Positions 13,754-22,443 of a stretch of DNA of 29,795 nucleotides are shown here, one piece after another (the stretch's first letter is position 1; each line of letters starts with the position of its first letter). This DNA comes from JAICKN01 sp036491415 (GTDB taxonomy: Bacteria > Acidobacteriota > Terriglobia > Terriglobales > Acidobacteriaceae). Under the pieces are notes generated by a model that did no database searches, was not told the origin of the DNA, and saw nothing but the letters and a program-made list of their open reading frames with translations. The position numbers and the translations under genes are program-made. The stretch spans positions 1 through 29,795 of the forward strand of contig DASXCC010000257.1 in NCBI GenBank assembly GCA_036491415.1. The letters run 5' to 3'.

Positions 13754-16414
13754 ATGGCTGATGATCAAAATCCACTCCCTCTTACTCCGCCCAACGGCGG
13801 AGACGGCTCCGCTCCAGGAGCGGGCAACATTCAACCTGTCAACATTGAAGAGGAGATGCGCAAGTCGTATCTCGATTATTCGATGTCGGTCATCATTGGC
13901 CGCGCGCTGCCCGATGTTCGCGACGGATTGAAGCCGGTGCACCGCCGCATTCTTTACACCATGCAGCAGATGGGTTTGTATCCCAATCGCGCCACGCGTA
14001 AGTGCGCCAGGATCGTCGGAGACGTGATGGGTAAGTACCATCCGCACGGCAACCTCGCGGTGTATGACGCTCTCGTGCGTCTCGCGCAAACCTGGAGCAT
14101 GCGCTATCCGCCGATTTTTGGTCAGGGCAATTTCGGATCAGTCGATGGCGATCCTCCGGCGGCAGATCGTTACACCGAAGCGAAGCTCGCGCAGGTTGCC
14201 TCCGCGCTTCTCGAAGATCTCGACAAAGATACCGTGGACTTCCGTCCCAACTACGACGGCAGCGAAGAAGAACCCGATGTTCTTCCCACGCGCATCCCAA
14301 ACCTTCTCGTAAATGGTTCCGATGGAATCGCCGTCGGTATGGCGACGAAAATTCCGCCGCACAATCTCACGGAGATCGTAGATGCCGCCATCGTGCTGGT
14401 GAACAATCCCACCGCGCAGCTGCCGGAGATCTTAAAAATCGTGAAAGGTCCGGACTTCCCGACTTACGGCATTATTCACGGCAAAGCGGGAATCCTGGAA
14501 GCTTACAAAACTGGCCGCGGACGTTTCATGATGCGCGCCAAGGCCGCGATTGAAACTTTCAACAAAGATCGCCAGGCCATCATTGTTACCGAAATTCCAT
14601 ATCAGGTTAATAAATCGCGCCTCATCGAACGCATTGCGCAGTTGGTGAATGAAAAAATCATCGACGCCATCTCTGATATTCGCGACGAAAGTGACCGCGA
14701 CGGAATGCGCATTGTTATTGAACTGAAGCGGGGCGGCGAGCCTCAGTTGGTGCTCAATCAGCTTTACAAGCACACGTCCATGCAGGAAAGCTTCAGCATG
14801 ATTCTTCTGGCGGTGGTGAACAACCAGCCAAAAGAAATGGGACTCATTCAGGCGATCAAACACTTCCTGAATCACCGCGTGGATGTCGTCCGGCGCCGTA
14901 CTGCCTACCTGCTGCAAAAGGCGAAAGACCGCGAACATATCCTCGAAGGTTACAAGACTGCCCTCGATCACATTGATAACGTTATCGCCATTATTCGTGG
15001 CAGCGCCAACCGTGGCGAAGCCCGCGAAAACCTTGTCAGTTACTTTGCTGGCAAAAAGATCGACATCAATACCACCGGCCGCGCGCCGAAGCTTGATCCG
15101 GAAAAGCCATTCAGCGCAACGCAGGCCGACGCCATCCTCGAACTTCAATTGCATCGCTTAACGCGCCTTTCGATTGATGAAATCACTAAGGAACTCGGCG
15201 TGGTTCGCGAGAGCATTGCGGAGTTCGAATCGATCCTTGCTTCTGAAAAGAAGTTAAAGGCCGTCATCGTCAAAGAACTTGAAGAAGTTAAAAAACAGTA
15301 CGGGGATGAACGCCGTACGGTAATTGAAGACGAAGCCGCCGAAATCAGCCTGGAAGACCTTATCGCTGACGAGCAGGTTGCCGTCACTGTAAGCCACTCT
15401 GGTTACATGAAGCGTACGCCGATCTCGACCTACCGCCAGCAGCGCCGCGGAGGCACGGGCCGCACCGGCATGAAAACCCGCGACGAAGATTTCGTCGAGC
15501 ATCTTTTCATCGCCTCCACGCACGCCTACATTCTTATCTTCACCAACCTGGGCCGCGTTTACTGGCTCAAGGTGTATGAAGTTCCTGACATCAGCGCCGC
15601 AGGCAAAGGCAAGCACGTTGGCAACCTGATTGGCTTGCAGGCCGGCGAAACCGTGCGCACCATGCTCGCCGTTCGCAACCTTGAAGAAGAAGGCCGTTAC
15701 ATTTTCTTTGCCACGCGTAACGGAACGGTAAAGAAAACCGAACTGAAAGACTTCTGCAATGTCATGTCGCGCGGCATTATTGCCATCGGCATTGACCAGG
15801 GCGACGAGCTGGTTGGCGTCACGCTGACCGATGGCAGCCAGATCATCTTCCTCGCCTCGCACGATGGGCAGGCGATTCGCTTCGAGGAGTCTGATGTGCG
15901 TTCCATGGGGCGGCCCGCTTATGGCGTGCGCGGCATGAGCCTCGACAAGGGCGACTACATCGTCGGCATGGCCACCACTCCCAAAGATCCGAAGAAGGCC
16001 GAAGCCGAAGCCGCGAAAGTCTTGGCGGAAGCGGGATTGCCCGAAGCCACCGCCACCGATGAAACGCTGCCGCTCAGAGGATCGCTGATCCTTTCCGTGA
16101 CCGAAGGCGGATACGGCAAGCGCACTGCGGCCGACGAATACCGCTTGCAAGGCCGGGGCGGTTCCGGCGTCATCAATGTGAAAACGACCGAGCGCAACGG
16201 TAAAGTTGTGGGCATCGCGCAGGTCACGGAGAAGTCGGAAGTCATGCTGATTAGCCACTACGGCAAAATCATCCGCATGGATTCGACGACCATTCGTGAA
16301 TCGGGACGCGCCGCGCAGGGCGTCCGCTTGCTGAATCTTGAACCTGGCGACCGCGTAGCGGCAGCCGTAGTCATTCCGCCCGAACAAGAACCGAACGGCG
16401 GATTGATTCAGTAA
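13754..16414 (+). CDS. gyrA: DNA gyrase subunit A
   Basis: 886 residues. After a Pro/Gly-rich N-terminal extension of about 30 residues comes the breakage-reunion domain (VNIEEEMRKSYLDYSMSVIIGRALPDVRDGLKPVHRRILYTM). The catalytic tyrosine is Y140 in ADRYTEAKL. The C-terminal beta-pinwheel domain includes the GyrA box QRRGGTG at 563-569, one change from the canonical QRRGGKG, which marks gyrase rather than topoisomerase IV. The enzyme introduces negative supercoils with GyrB. The quinolone-determining loop reads HPHGNLAVYD: N100 and L101 correspond to E. coli D82 and S83, while D105 (E. coli D87) is kept. Leu at position 83 is a known resistance substitution. gyrB is not in this window. An 18-bp tandem duplication sits across the stop codon. 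Confidence 0.97.
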   Translation: MADDQNPLPLTPPNGGDGSAPGAGNIQPVNIEEEMRKSYLDYSMSVIIGRALPDVRDGLKPVHRRILYTMQQMGLYPNRATRKCARIVGDVMGKYHPHGNLAVYDALVRLAQTWSMRYPPIFGQGNFGSVDGDPPAADRYTEAKLAQVASALLEDLDKDTVDFRPNYDGSEEEPDVLPTRIPNLLVNGSDGIAVGMATKIPPHNLTEIVDAAIVLVNNPTAQLPEILKIVKGPDFPTYGIIHGKAGILEAYKTGRGRFMMRAKAAIETFNKDRQAIIVTEIPYQVNKSRLIERIAQLVNEKIIDAISDIRDESDRDGMRIVIELKRGGEPQLVLNQLYKHTSMQESFSMILLAVVNNQPKEMGLIQAIKHFLNHRVDVVRRRTAYLLQKAKDREHILEGYKTALDHIDNVIAIIRGSANRGEARENLVSYFAGKKIDINTTGRAPKLDPEKPFSATQADAILELQLHRLTRLSIDEITKELGVVRESIAEFESILASEKKLKAVIVKELEEVKKQYGDERRTVIEDEAAEISLEDLIADEQVAVTVSHSGYMKRTPISTYRQQRRGGTGRTGMKTRDEDFVEHLFIASTHAYILIFTNLGRVYWLKVYEVPDISAAGKGKHVGNLIGLQAGETVRTMLAVRNLEEEGRYIFFATRNGTVKKTELKDFCNVMSRGIIAIGIDQGDELVGVTLTDGSQIIFLASHDGQAIRFEESDVRSMGRPAYGVRGMSLDKGDYIVGMATTPKDPKKAEAEAAKVLAEAGLPEATATDETLPLRGSLILSVTEGGYGKRTAADEYRLQGRGGSGVINVKTTERNGKVVGIAQVTEKSEVMLISHYGKIIRMDSTTIRESGRAAQGVRLLNLEPGDRVAAAVVIPPEQEPNGGLIQ

Positions 16415-16435
16415 GTGGCGAGGATTCAGTAAGTG
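16405..16435 (+). repeat. Short direct repeat across the gyrA stop codon
   Basis: GATTCAGTAAGTG occurs at 16405-16417 and again at 16423-16435, an 18-bp period. The first copy includes the last codons and TAA stop of gyrA; the second repeats them in the 3' flank in the same frame. It looks like a small tandem duplication. Confidence 0.8.
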
Positions 16436-16445
16436 ACAAATTTTG

Positions 16446-16971
16446 ATGACGTCGAATGCCAATGCCAATGCTAAAGTCCGCGCCGCGCATGATGCCGACG
16501 CGGATGCGATCACCAGGATTTACGCGCACTACGTCCTCGACAGCACCGCAACCTTTGAAATCGAACCTCCTGACGCGGCGGAGATGTCCCGCCGCCGCGC
16601 AGACGTGCAGCAGCAAAATCTTCCCTACCTCGTCGCAGAATTCAATAGCGCTGTAGTCGGTTACGCCTACGCCACGCCCTACCGCCCGCCGCAAGGCTTA
16701 CCGCTTTACCGTTGAAGATTCCATCTATCTTCATCCCGACCACACCGGTAAAGGTCTGGGCAAAATGCTGCTCGCGGCGTTGATCGAAGAGTGCGCGCAA
16801 AGCGGAGCTCAGCAGATGATTGCCGTTATCGGTGGAAGCGACAACGCCGCCTCCATTCGCCTGCACGAGAGTTTCGGATTTCATCACGTCGGAATTTTGC
16901 AATCGGTGGGATTTAAATTTGACCGCTGGCTGGATACAACGTTGATGCAGAAAGCGCTGACAACTTCCTGA
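16446..16971 (+). pseudogene. GNAT N-acetyltransferase (phosphinothricin acetyltransferase-like), frameshifted
   Basis: Two frames together encode one protein of about 174 residues. From the ATG at 16446 the first part reads VRAAHDADADAITRIYAHYVLDSTATFEIEPPD and VVGYAYATPYRP. The frame is then lost near 16686-16690 (CGCCCGCCGC). In the next frame it resumes as RKAYRFTVEDSIYLHPDHTGKGLGKMLLAALIEECAQ, NAASIRLHESFGFHHVGILQSVGFKFDRW and ends at 16971. Removing one C restores a complete Pat/YncA-type acetyltransferase, with the acetyl-CoA loop HTGKGLG intact. Family members acetylate phosphinothricin, methionine sulfone or sulfoximine and similar amines. It lies 31 bp after gyrA, possibly in the same transcript. 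Either a recent pseudogene or an indel error in the sequence. Confidence 0.87.
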
Positions 16972-16977
16972 CGCGCG

Positions 16978-17871
16978 CTACTCCTTCGGCCCCAGCGTGA
17001 ACTCAATCCGCACCGAGCGGTTCAAACGTTCGCGCAGGAATTTCAGCAACGCATCTTCGGCGGGCTCCGGAGAATCGTAGTGCAGGTTCAAGTTCACGAT
17101 CTGGTCGGCGAACAGATACATTTTGGCGCCGGGAATTTCCCGCCAGTAATTCTCCGTGTTTAACGCCGCATTCACCTGCTCCGCATTTTCACTCTGCGAA
17201 TCGTCCAAATACGTCCGGCGGTCGAAACGTTTCGCCTCCGTCAGAATCAATCCCGTGAGTTTTCCGCCGCCATCAATAAAATGCTCAGAGATCCTTCCCC
17301 GGTAAAGATTGTCGGTGGTCATCAGAATGTCGGCGCGAACTACAGTCCGCTTGTCTGCAAAGACGAACGCGGTAAATAGAGGGTGCCACTCGGAAATCCG
17401 CGGAAACAGAAACTTGTCGGCAAACCAGCGGTAATACTTATTGGATCCCAGCTTCCCATAGGAAGCCGTAAGGTAGCCGAGCGCCACCGCAGTCATCGCT
17501 GTCAGCAGGTAATACCAGGATAAAAACAACGACTGCCGCTGGATGGTGCGGTTCAGCGCCTGCCAGAATGCGTCGGTATTCTGCGTGAAGAGCGCTTCAC
17601 TGTACAGGCAACTTGCCACCAGCTTGTAGTCGTGGGTTTTAAATTCAGCGTGCGCGTGCACCGGAATGCTGTTGAGCCCAGGGACGTACCACACCACAAA
17701 TAACGCCAGCACAAAGGGAACCACGGCAGTGGCGAGCGCGCGCGTTGCTCCGTCGGTTTTCCCTGCCGCAATTACCCGCAGTGGAATAAACAACTGATAG
17801 AGAAAGCGAGAGAGTAGCCCGGGAATGACAACGTACAGCGCGAGGACAACTGACGCAGCCAGTGCAATCAC
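16978..17871 (-). CDS. Membrane protein of unknown function
   Basis: 297 residues. N-terminal TM segment IALAASVVLALYVVIPGLLSRFLY with a PGLL motif, a second at ATAVVPFVLALFVVWYVPGL, and a third at LFLSWYYLLTAMTAVALGYLTA. A soluble C-terminal domain of about 150 residues follows (RADILMTTDNLYRGRISEHFIDGGGKLTGLILTEAKRF). The second half resembles a small beta-rich module that could sense or bind a ligand, but no catalytic motif is visible. I do not recognise the family with confidence; the layout resembles DUF6338-type membrane proteins. It starts 3 bp after the stop of the 66-residue gene, so the two are one operon. It converges with the GNAT remnant with a 6-bp gap. Confidence 0.8.
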   Translation of the reverse strand: MIALAASVVLALYVVIPGLLSRFLYQLFIPLRVIAAGKTDGATRALATAVVPFVLALFVVWYVPGLNSIPVHAHAEFKTHDYKLVASCLYSEALFTQNTDAFWQALNRTIQRQSLFLSWYYLLTAMTAVALGYLTASYGKLGSNKYYRWFADKFLFPRISEWHPLFTAFVFADKRTVVRADILMTTDNLYRGRISEHFIDGGGKLTGLILTEAKRFDRRTYLDDSQSENAEQVNAALNTENYWREIPGAKMYLFADQIVNLNLHYDSPEPAEDALLKFLRERLNRSVRIEFTLGPKE

Positions 17872-17874
17872 AAC

Positions 17875-18075
17875 TTAAACCGTAGCGTGTTCTCCGTGAG
17901 GAACAGGGCCGATGAGAATTTGCTCGCCCTGTGGTCCGTGGAGCGTGATGGAATTACCCTGCTCCAGTGTACGCAAAATTTCCGCTGACTTTTCCTCAAC
18001 CTGCTGGCGAAACCAGCGAGGGATGGCATCTTCCTGAATCAGGTCAGCTAATTTGCTGAAATCGGTGGCTGTCAT
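17875..18075 (-). CDS. Small hypothetical protein paired with the membrane protein
   Basis: 66 residues (MTATDFSKLADLIQEDAIPRW... GPVPHGEHATV). An N-terminal helical part is followed by a short beta-rich end (NSITLHGPQGEQILIGP). No signal peptide or TM helix. The stop is 3 bp before the membrane-protein gene, implying translational coupling and perhaps a physical partner. No recognised family and no clear ribosome site. Confidence 0.65.
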   Translation of the reverse strand: MTATDFSKLADLIQEDAIPRWFRQQVEEKSAEILRTLEQGNSITLHGPQGEQILIGPVPHGEHATV

Positions 18076-18202
18076 AAAGCGAACTCTAAGTGAGTCTGCC
18101 TAAGTAGAATTACAAGTATTAACTGCCATGTCAATACGAATCGTCTGAATTTGGGACGCGAGAGGGCAAGCTGATATTGCGCATTTTGTTAATAGGAAAT
18201 TT

Positions 18203-19627
18203 TCAATAGAGCGACGGCCTCGCCGATCCGCCAAGCAGAGACGTATTGATGTTGGCGATCGTGTGATGGCCTTCGCCGCCGCCCCAGGCAAAGAGCAGAA
18301 ATATCTGCGGGAAGCCGCCCGCGCGGACCGTTAATCCAGTAGTGAAACTGTGTTTGAGATCACCGAAGTCCACATCGCCGCGAGTGAGCGCGACCTTTGC
18401 TTCGTCTGCCGCGAAAGTAAATCCTAACGGTCCCCAGATGGAATGCTCGAAATTTTCACGAAGCAGAAGCAGGTTCGGCGCGCGGAAGCGATAATCCTGA
18501 AAACTGCTGAGCACGGAGTTGCCGTTGATGTCTGATCCGCCAAGCGTCGGCTGAAAATAAAACGGTACCGCGCTTCCCGCAGAGGCCGCGGATTCTGTGA
18601 TCAGCAAACGCACCCCAACAGTTCCCGTGCGATTGCGCGAGACGGACGGGCATTTGGCAGCGCCGACCGCGGAAGCGCATTCATCCGGGCCATTGCTATC
18701 TTTCGGCCCAGAAGACACCGAGTTTTGATACAGCGGGAAGTTGTGGCCGAGGTCGATGGTCCAGCGGCGGAAAGAAAATGTGGAGTTCGACGGCGCAAAG
18801 AACTGCTGAAAGTTGACGAGATAATTCAGCTGCAAATGATTGTTGAATAAATTCGGCTCCAGGCGAATTCCTTCGCCGATCTGCAGGAAAGCGGGTTGGC
18901 TCGTGAGTCCAGGCGCGGCGGTTTCGTCATAAAGCGCACCAATGGTTGGACTGGATTCCCCGCTGTTGCCGCGAACACCTACAAAGCGCCCATTCACCTC
19001 GCCCAGCAACGCAAGATTCAGTTTGCCAAGCGCCGGCAATTCGTACACCGGCTTGATAACACTTCCGCCGACGATGGTTTGCGTCATGCCAAAAACGGAT
19101 TGCCCGGCAAGCGTCGAGTGCGGCCCTTCGCCGAAGAAAAACAATTTGTTCAGCGAAATGGTTTGCGCGTAGAGATTGAATATGGTGGAAGGATGCACTG
19201 TGAGGCTGCTCTTCTTTGCGGTTGCTCCCTCGCTCGATGCGGTAATTACATGAATTTGCTGCACTGGCGTGTGAATCGCCTTCATATACACACCCGCCCG
19301 CCATGACGCGTTAAAGGAACCGACCGCATCAGCATCCCAGCTTAAGCGCCAATTTTCATTGGGAGTGTAGTGCGTAACCAACGCAAGGCCGGCGCCGAAT
19401 CCATTTTGCGGAGCGATGCTGCCGACAGCGATATGCAGAGGATGATCGGTGAATAACTCCTGCGCGCAACTTGCAAAAGATTTGAAGCTAAAACTCCCGC
19501 AATCCGCCTTCACATTGCCGCTCTCGCGGCGGAAGTCAGACTGAAGCTGGCCTTCCTGCCCGAAAGCCACAAAGGGCAATACAGAGAACAATACAAAGAC
19601 AAGCCAAACAATCCATCGTACACGCAT
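18203..19627 (-). CDS. Predicted outer-membrane beta-barrel protein
   Basis: 474 residues. A signal peptide (MRVRWIVWLVFVLFSVLPFVAFGQ) is followed by alternating hydrophobic/polar beta strands with many aromatic residues, and the last residue is Tyr, the typical C-terminal signal for barrel assembly. The end region (FEHSIWGPLGFTFAADEAKVAL, then LTVRAGGFPQIFLLFAWGGGEGHH) resembles the surface-antigen (D15/Omp85-like) barrel. There are no POTRA domains, so it is not BamA. The single Cys pair near residues 42-53 may form a disulfide. Last gene of a three-gene same-strand run, 2 bp after the Lys-tailed small protein. Function unknown; perhaps a channel or scaffold for the phosphoesterase of this operon. 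Confidence 0.75.
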   Translation of the reverse strand: MRVRWIVWLVFVLFSVLPFVAFGQEGQLQSDFRRESGNVKADCGSFSFKSFASCAQELFTDHPLHIAVGSIAPQNGFGAGLALVTHYTPNENWRLSWDADAVGSFNASWRAGVYMKAIHTPVQQIHVITASSEGATAKKSSLTVHPSTIFNLYAQTISLNKLFFFGEGPHSTLAGQSVFGMTQTIVGGSVIKPVYELPALGKLNLALLGEVNGRFVGVRGNSGESSPTIGALYDETAAPGLTSQPAFLQIGEGIRLEPNLFNNHLQLNYLVNFQQFFAPSNSTFSFRRWTIDLGHNFPLYQNSVSSGPKDSNGPDECASAVGAAKCPSVSRNRTGTVGVRLLITESAASAGSAVPFYFQPTLGGSDINGNSVLSSFQDYRFRAPNLLLLRENFEHSIWGPLGFTFAADEAKVALTRGDVDFGDLKHSFTTGLTVRAGGFPQIFLLFAWGGGEGHHTIANINTSLLGGSARPSLY

Positions 19628-19629
19628 GC

Positions 19630-19980
19630 CTATTTCCTCTTCGAACCGCGCGAGGATTTTTTGACAGCACTTTTCTTTTTTGTTTTCTTCTTGCTCGCAG
19701 CGGCAGCGATTTCTTTTACATGTCCGGGCGCGGCCTTCTTCTTCCGCACGACTTTCATCCGAGCGCCATGCGGATGCAATATGGCCGTTACGTACCGGAT
19801 GTACCCCGCCGCCTGACCTTCGGTTTTAATGTCATTGATGTAAATGCCGGAGTGCATGCGCGGCGGAAACTTCTTCTCCACTTCATGCAGATGGAGAATT
19901 TGCATCTTCAGCAAATCCGACACGGGCCGGTCCTGATTGGCGGCGCTCTTCGGCGGTCTGGGCACATGAATTAAAGCCAT
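19630..19980 (-). CDS. Small hypothetical protein with Lys-rich tail
   Basis: 116 residues. The globular part (about 1-80) includes HLHEVEKKFPPRMHSGIYINDIKTEGQAAGYIRYVTAILHPHG. The C-terminal 35 residues are almost entirely Lys/Ala/Ser/Arg (ASKKKTKKKSAVKKSS), resembling histone-H1-like or nucleic-acid-binding tails. No signal peptide. It sits between the phosphoesterase (26 bp gap) and the barrel gene (2 bp gap) and is probably co-transcribed. I do not recognise a family. Confidence 0.75.
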   Translation of the reverse strand: MALIHVPRPPKSAANQDRPVSDLLKMQILHLHEVEKKFPPRMHSGIYINDIKTEGQAAGYIRYVTAILHPHGARMKVVRKKKAAPGHVKEIAAAASKKKTKKKSAVKKSSRGSKRK

Positions 19981-20006
19981 AAAAATCCTTTCGTCCGTAG
20001 TCGCGG

Positions 20007-21206
20007 TTATACGTCGAAATCCGGCGCGTCGGTACGCATAGTGGATAGTGAAAGCAAATCGAGAAATGTATCAGCAGCCTTCTCTCTTGGAGATCGTTGA
20101 TCGTAATCTCCTAGAAAGAATTTCGTCACCGTTGCCGGAATCGAAGAGTGCTCGAAAATGCGTCCATCCACGACAGTTCCTTGTGGGACCCACGGAGAAA
20201 CAAGAATCGCGGGCACCCGCACGCCTAAGCGATCAAAATTAAAAGGCATGCCTGTCCCCGTGTCATTTGGCTGCGCCACAAATCCGTCCGGCGGGCAGGC
20301 AGGCGGCGGAACGTGGTCATAAATGCCGCCGTGCTCGTCATACACGATAAGCAACGCGGTGTTCTGCCATAGCGTGGGGTTTGACTTGATTGCCTTGTAA
20401 ACCGAAGCAATAAAAACTTCTCCCTGCTGCACATTGTGGTCGGGATGCTGATCGGAGGCGATCAGTTCGCCGGTGTCGCCATCATGGTCGTTATAGTTGG
20501 GCTCGACGAAGCAATAGTCGGGAAGCGTGCCGCTTTTGCAATCAGCAAGAAATTGATCGTAAGTGCCGAAAAGCTGCGGCTGGTGCTGCAGCAAGTTGAC
20601 GACCTCCATGGTCGAACTGGCCTGGTCGAAGTAATAAATCTTGGCGGTGTGCGCGGGATTCGCGGCAATCATGCGCTCGTAAATACTTTTGTAGAGCTCC
20701 TTCACATAAAAAATATCCATGCTTACCTGGCCGAAGGAAGTTCCGTAGTGGGCAAAGGCACGATTGCAAATTGTCGGGCCAGGAATGGAGGAGAACCAGC
20801 GATTGAAAACGGCGAACTCTGTGGCGAGAGTGGTCAGCACCGGCAATTTGTCAGGCGGGAAGTAGTAAAGAATTTTATGCGAATGGTTCACATCTTTTTG
20901 CTGCTGGTAGTAGCTCTTAATGAATCCCTGCATGTTTGCTACGCGGTTGGGGCTGGTGTCCCCGCCAAAAATCTGCAGGTCGGTTCCCGGGAAATGATGG
21001 TCGGGGTCCGGGTCGAGCTGGCTTTGAAATTCGGCAAGCGGTTGCGGCTTGATCAGCGCGCCCGTCGTATCCGGATTGCTTAACCCGTCGGTAATGCCGT
21101 CAATACGCGGGTCCTGCGCTTTCAGCGCACCCAGCATGTGGTCGAACGAACGATTTTCCATCATCAGCACAACGATGTGTTTTAGATTATCCAGTCCTGG
21201 TGGCAT
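20007..21206 (-). CDS. Phosphoesterase-family protein (phospholipase C / acid phosphatase superfamily)
   Basis: 399 residues. Hallmarks of the bacterial phosphoesterase family (non-specific phospholipase C / AcpA): IVVLMMENRSFDHMLG at 11-26 with the metal-binding Glu-Asn and nearby Asp, PGPTICNRAFAHYGTS (Thr nucleophile region), DYCFVEPNYNDHDG, SDQHPDHNVQQGE, LLIVYDEHGGIYDHVPPP and GVRVPAILVSPWVPQG. Relatives hydrolyse phosphatidylcholine, sphingomyelin or phosphomonoesters and are usually exported. Here the protein starts directly with MPPGLDNLKHIVVLMMEN, with no signal peptide. A GGGAG ribosome site lies about 11 bases before the ATG. First gene of a probable operon with the Lys-tailed protein and the beta-barrel protein. 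Confidence 0.9.
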   Translation of the reverse strand: MPPGLDNLKHIVVLMMENRSFDHMLGALKAQDPRIDGITDGLSNPDTTGALIKPQPLAEFQSQLDPDPDHHFPGTDLQIFGGDTSPNRVANMQGFIKSYYQQQKDVNHSHKILYYFPPDKLPVLTTLATEFAVFNRWFSSIPGPTICNRAFAHYGTSFGQVSMDIFYVKELYKSIYERMIAANPAHTAKIYYFDQASSTMEVVNLLQHQPQLFGTYDQFLADCKSGTLPDYCFVEPNYNDHDGDTGELIASDQHPDHNVQQGEVFIASVYKAIKSNPTLWQNTALLIVYDEHGGIYDHVPPPACPPDGFVAQPNDTGTGMPFNFDRLGVRVPAILVSPWVPQGTVVDGRIFEHSSIPATVTKFFLGDYDQRSPREKAADTFLDLLSLSTMRTDAPDFDV

Positions 21207-21269
21207 AGGTGTTTACTCCCAATGCAAATTAGACGAGGGCGTTCCAAGGAAAACTGGGCAGTGACTAAC

Positions 21270-21298
21270 AAAAAGGCACTGAGTGCGAGGTCAGTGCC
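21270..21298 (-). terminator. Rho-independent terminator between the phosphoesterase and alpha/beta hydrolase genes
   Basis: A perfect 8-bp stem GGCACTGA / TCAGTGCC with an 8-nt loop is followed on the minus strand by TTTTT. It lies 75 bp after the hydrolase stop and separates the two minus-strand units. Confidence 0.85.
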
Positions 21299-21372
21299 GT
21301 GAGTATCCACGATTTCAAGCAGCGAGTCTAGAGCAAAATCGGCTGCGCAGAAAAATTCCTGTGAACAAACAC

Positions 21373-22387
21373 CTATTTCGCTACAAATTCCCGCACGGAT
21401 GTTAAAAATTTTTCAGGTTGGTCCACAAATGTCATGTGTCCGCTGTTGGGAAGGATCACGAGTTTCGATCCTGAGATTTTCTCATGCATCTCCTGCGACA
21501 TTTTTGGATCGCTTTCATCGTGATCGCCCACGATGATCAGCGTCGGAACTTTGATCTCCGATAGGCGGTCGAGATATTCCACTTCGGTCAGATTTCCATC
21601 CACGACAAACTCCCCGTGTGATCCCCACATCGCGCGATACACATCCCATGCGGTGCTTGTGTTGTCGCCGAGCGGATCAAACGCCGGATCCGGATGGTTC
21701 TGGTAAAGAAACGGGAAGTAAGCAACTCCCCAGGCCAATTTTGCGTACTCTTCCGGATAGCGTCCGTGCTCCCAAGGCTGACCTTTACCGAAAAGCCCAG
21801 CGGATTCGAGCGCCTCAAGGCGTTTGCGATCCCCCGGCTGCATGCCTGCTTTCATCTTCGCCAGCGCTTCATTGAGTTCTTTCGTACTGGGGAAGGTGCT
21901 GGCCAGAATCAAATGCGAAAGATTTTTCTGATACTTGAGCGCATAAGCCTGCACTAGCGCCCCCGCCGAAGGAATGACCGAGCAGGCTGATCTTGCCAAG
22001 GCCAAGCGCCTGGCGGACCGTTTCTATATCGTCCGCCATGTTGTCGATGTTGTATTGGCTTGTGTCTTCAAGCTTGGAAGATTTGCCGGAGCCGCGCTCG
22101 TCAATAAAGATAAGGCAGTTGGTGCGCATCAACGGCAATAAGTAAGGAAGAAAATAGTCGTGCGAGGCTCCCGGGCCGCCGTGCGCGATTAGCAGCGGCG
22201 CGCCGTGCCCAACAGACATGTAATAAATGAGGGCGCCATGGCTATCCACATAACCTTCCTGCATGGGATAAACATTTGCAGGCTTGGCGGATTTTGCAGT
22301 CTCTGATTTTGTGGTCGGTGCAGTTTGCGCGGAAGAAACGGTGAAAGCAAATGCGGTCAGCAGGAGGACAGCAAGTGTGTTTCGCAT
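21373..22387 (-). pseudogene. Exported alpha/beta hydrolase (proline iminopeptidase-like, S33), frameshifted
   Basis: Two minus-strand frames together make about 337 residues. From 22387: signal peptide (MRNTLAVLLLTAFAFTVSSAQ), oxyanion-hole motif HGGPGASHDYF and the nucleophile elbow GHSFGG. The frame is lost at a run of five G on the minus strand (21964-21960). Dropping one G continues as GGALVQAYALKYQKNLSHLILAST. It then runs through the lid region, the catalytic Asp (IIVGDHDESDP) and His (PNSGHMTFVDQPEKF), ending at 21373. All three catalytic residues survive, so only the one-base indel breaks it. The homopolymer position makes an assembly error quite likely. Family members cleave N-terminal proline from peptides or hydrolyse esters and amides. 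It follows the diguanylate cyclase by 56 bp. Confidence 0.87.
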
Positions 22388-22443
22388 GCTCAGGATGCTA
22401 GCACAGCTCCTGACCTCGCCCGAAAAGGATTCACCCCGCGAAG

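Noticed and set aside
14883..15161. Other open frames inside gyrA (14064-15161)
   Set aside because: All are out-of-frame shadows of the gyrA coding sequence.
15254..16513. 419-codon open frame antisense to gyrA
   Set aside because: gyrA is unmistakable on the plus strand; the antisense frame has no recognisable domain and is a product of codon bias.
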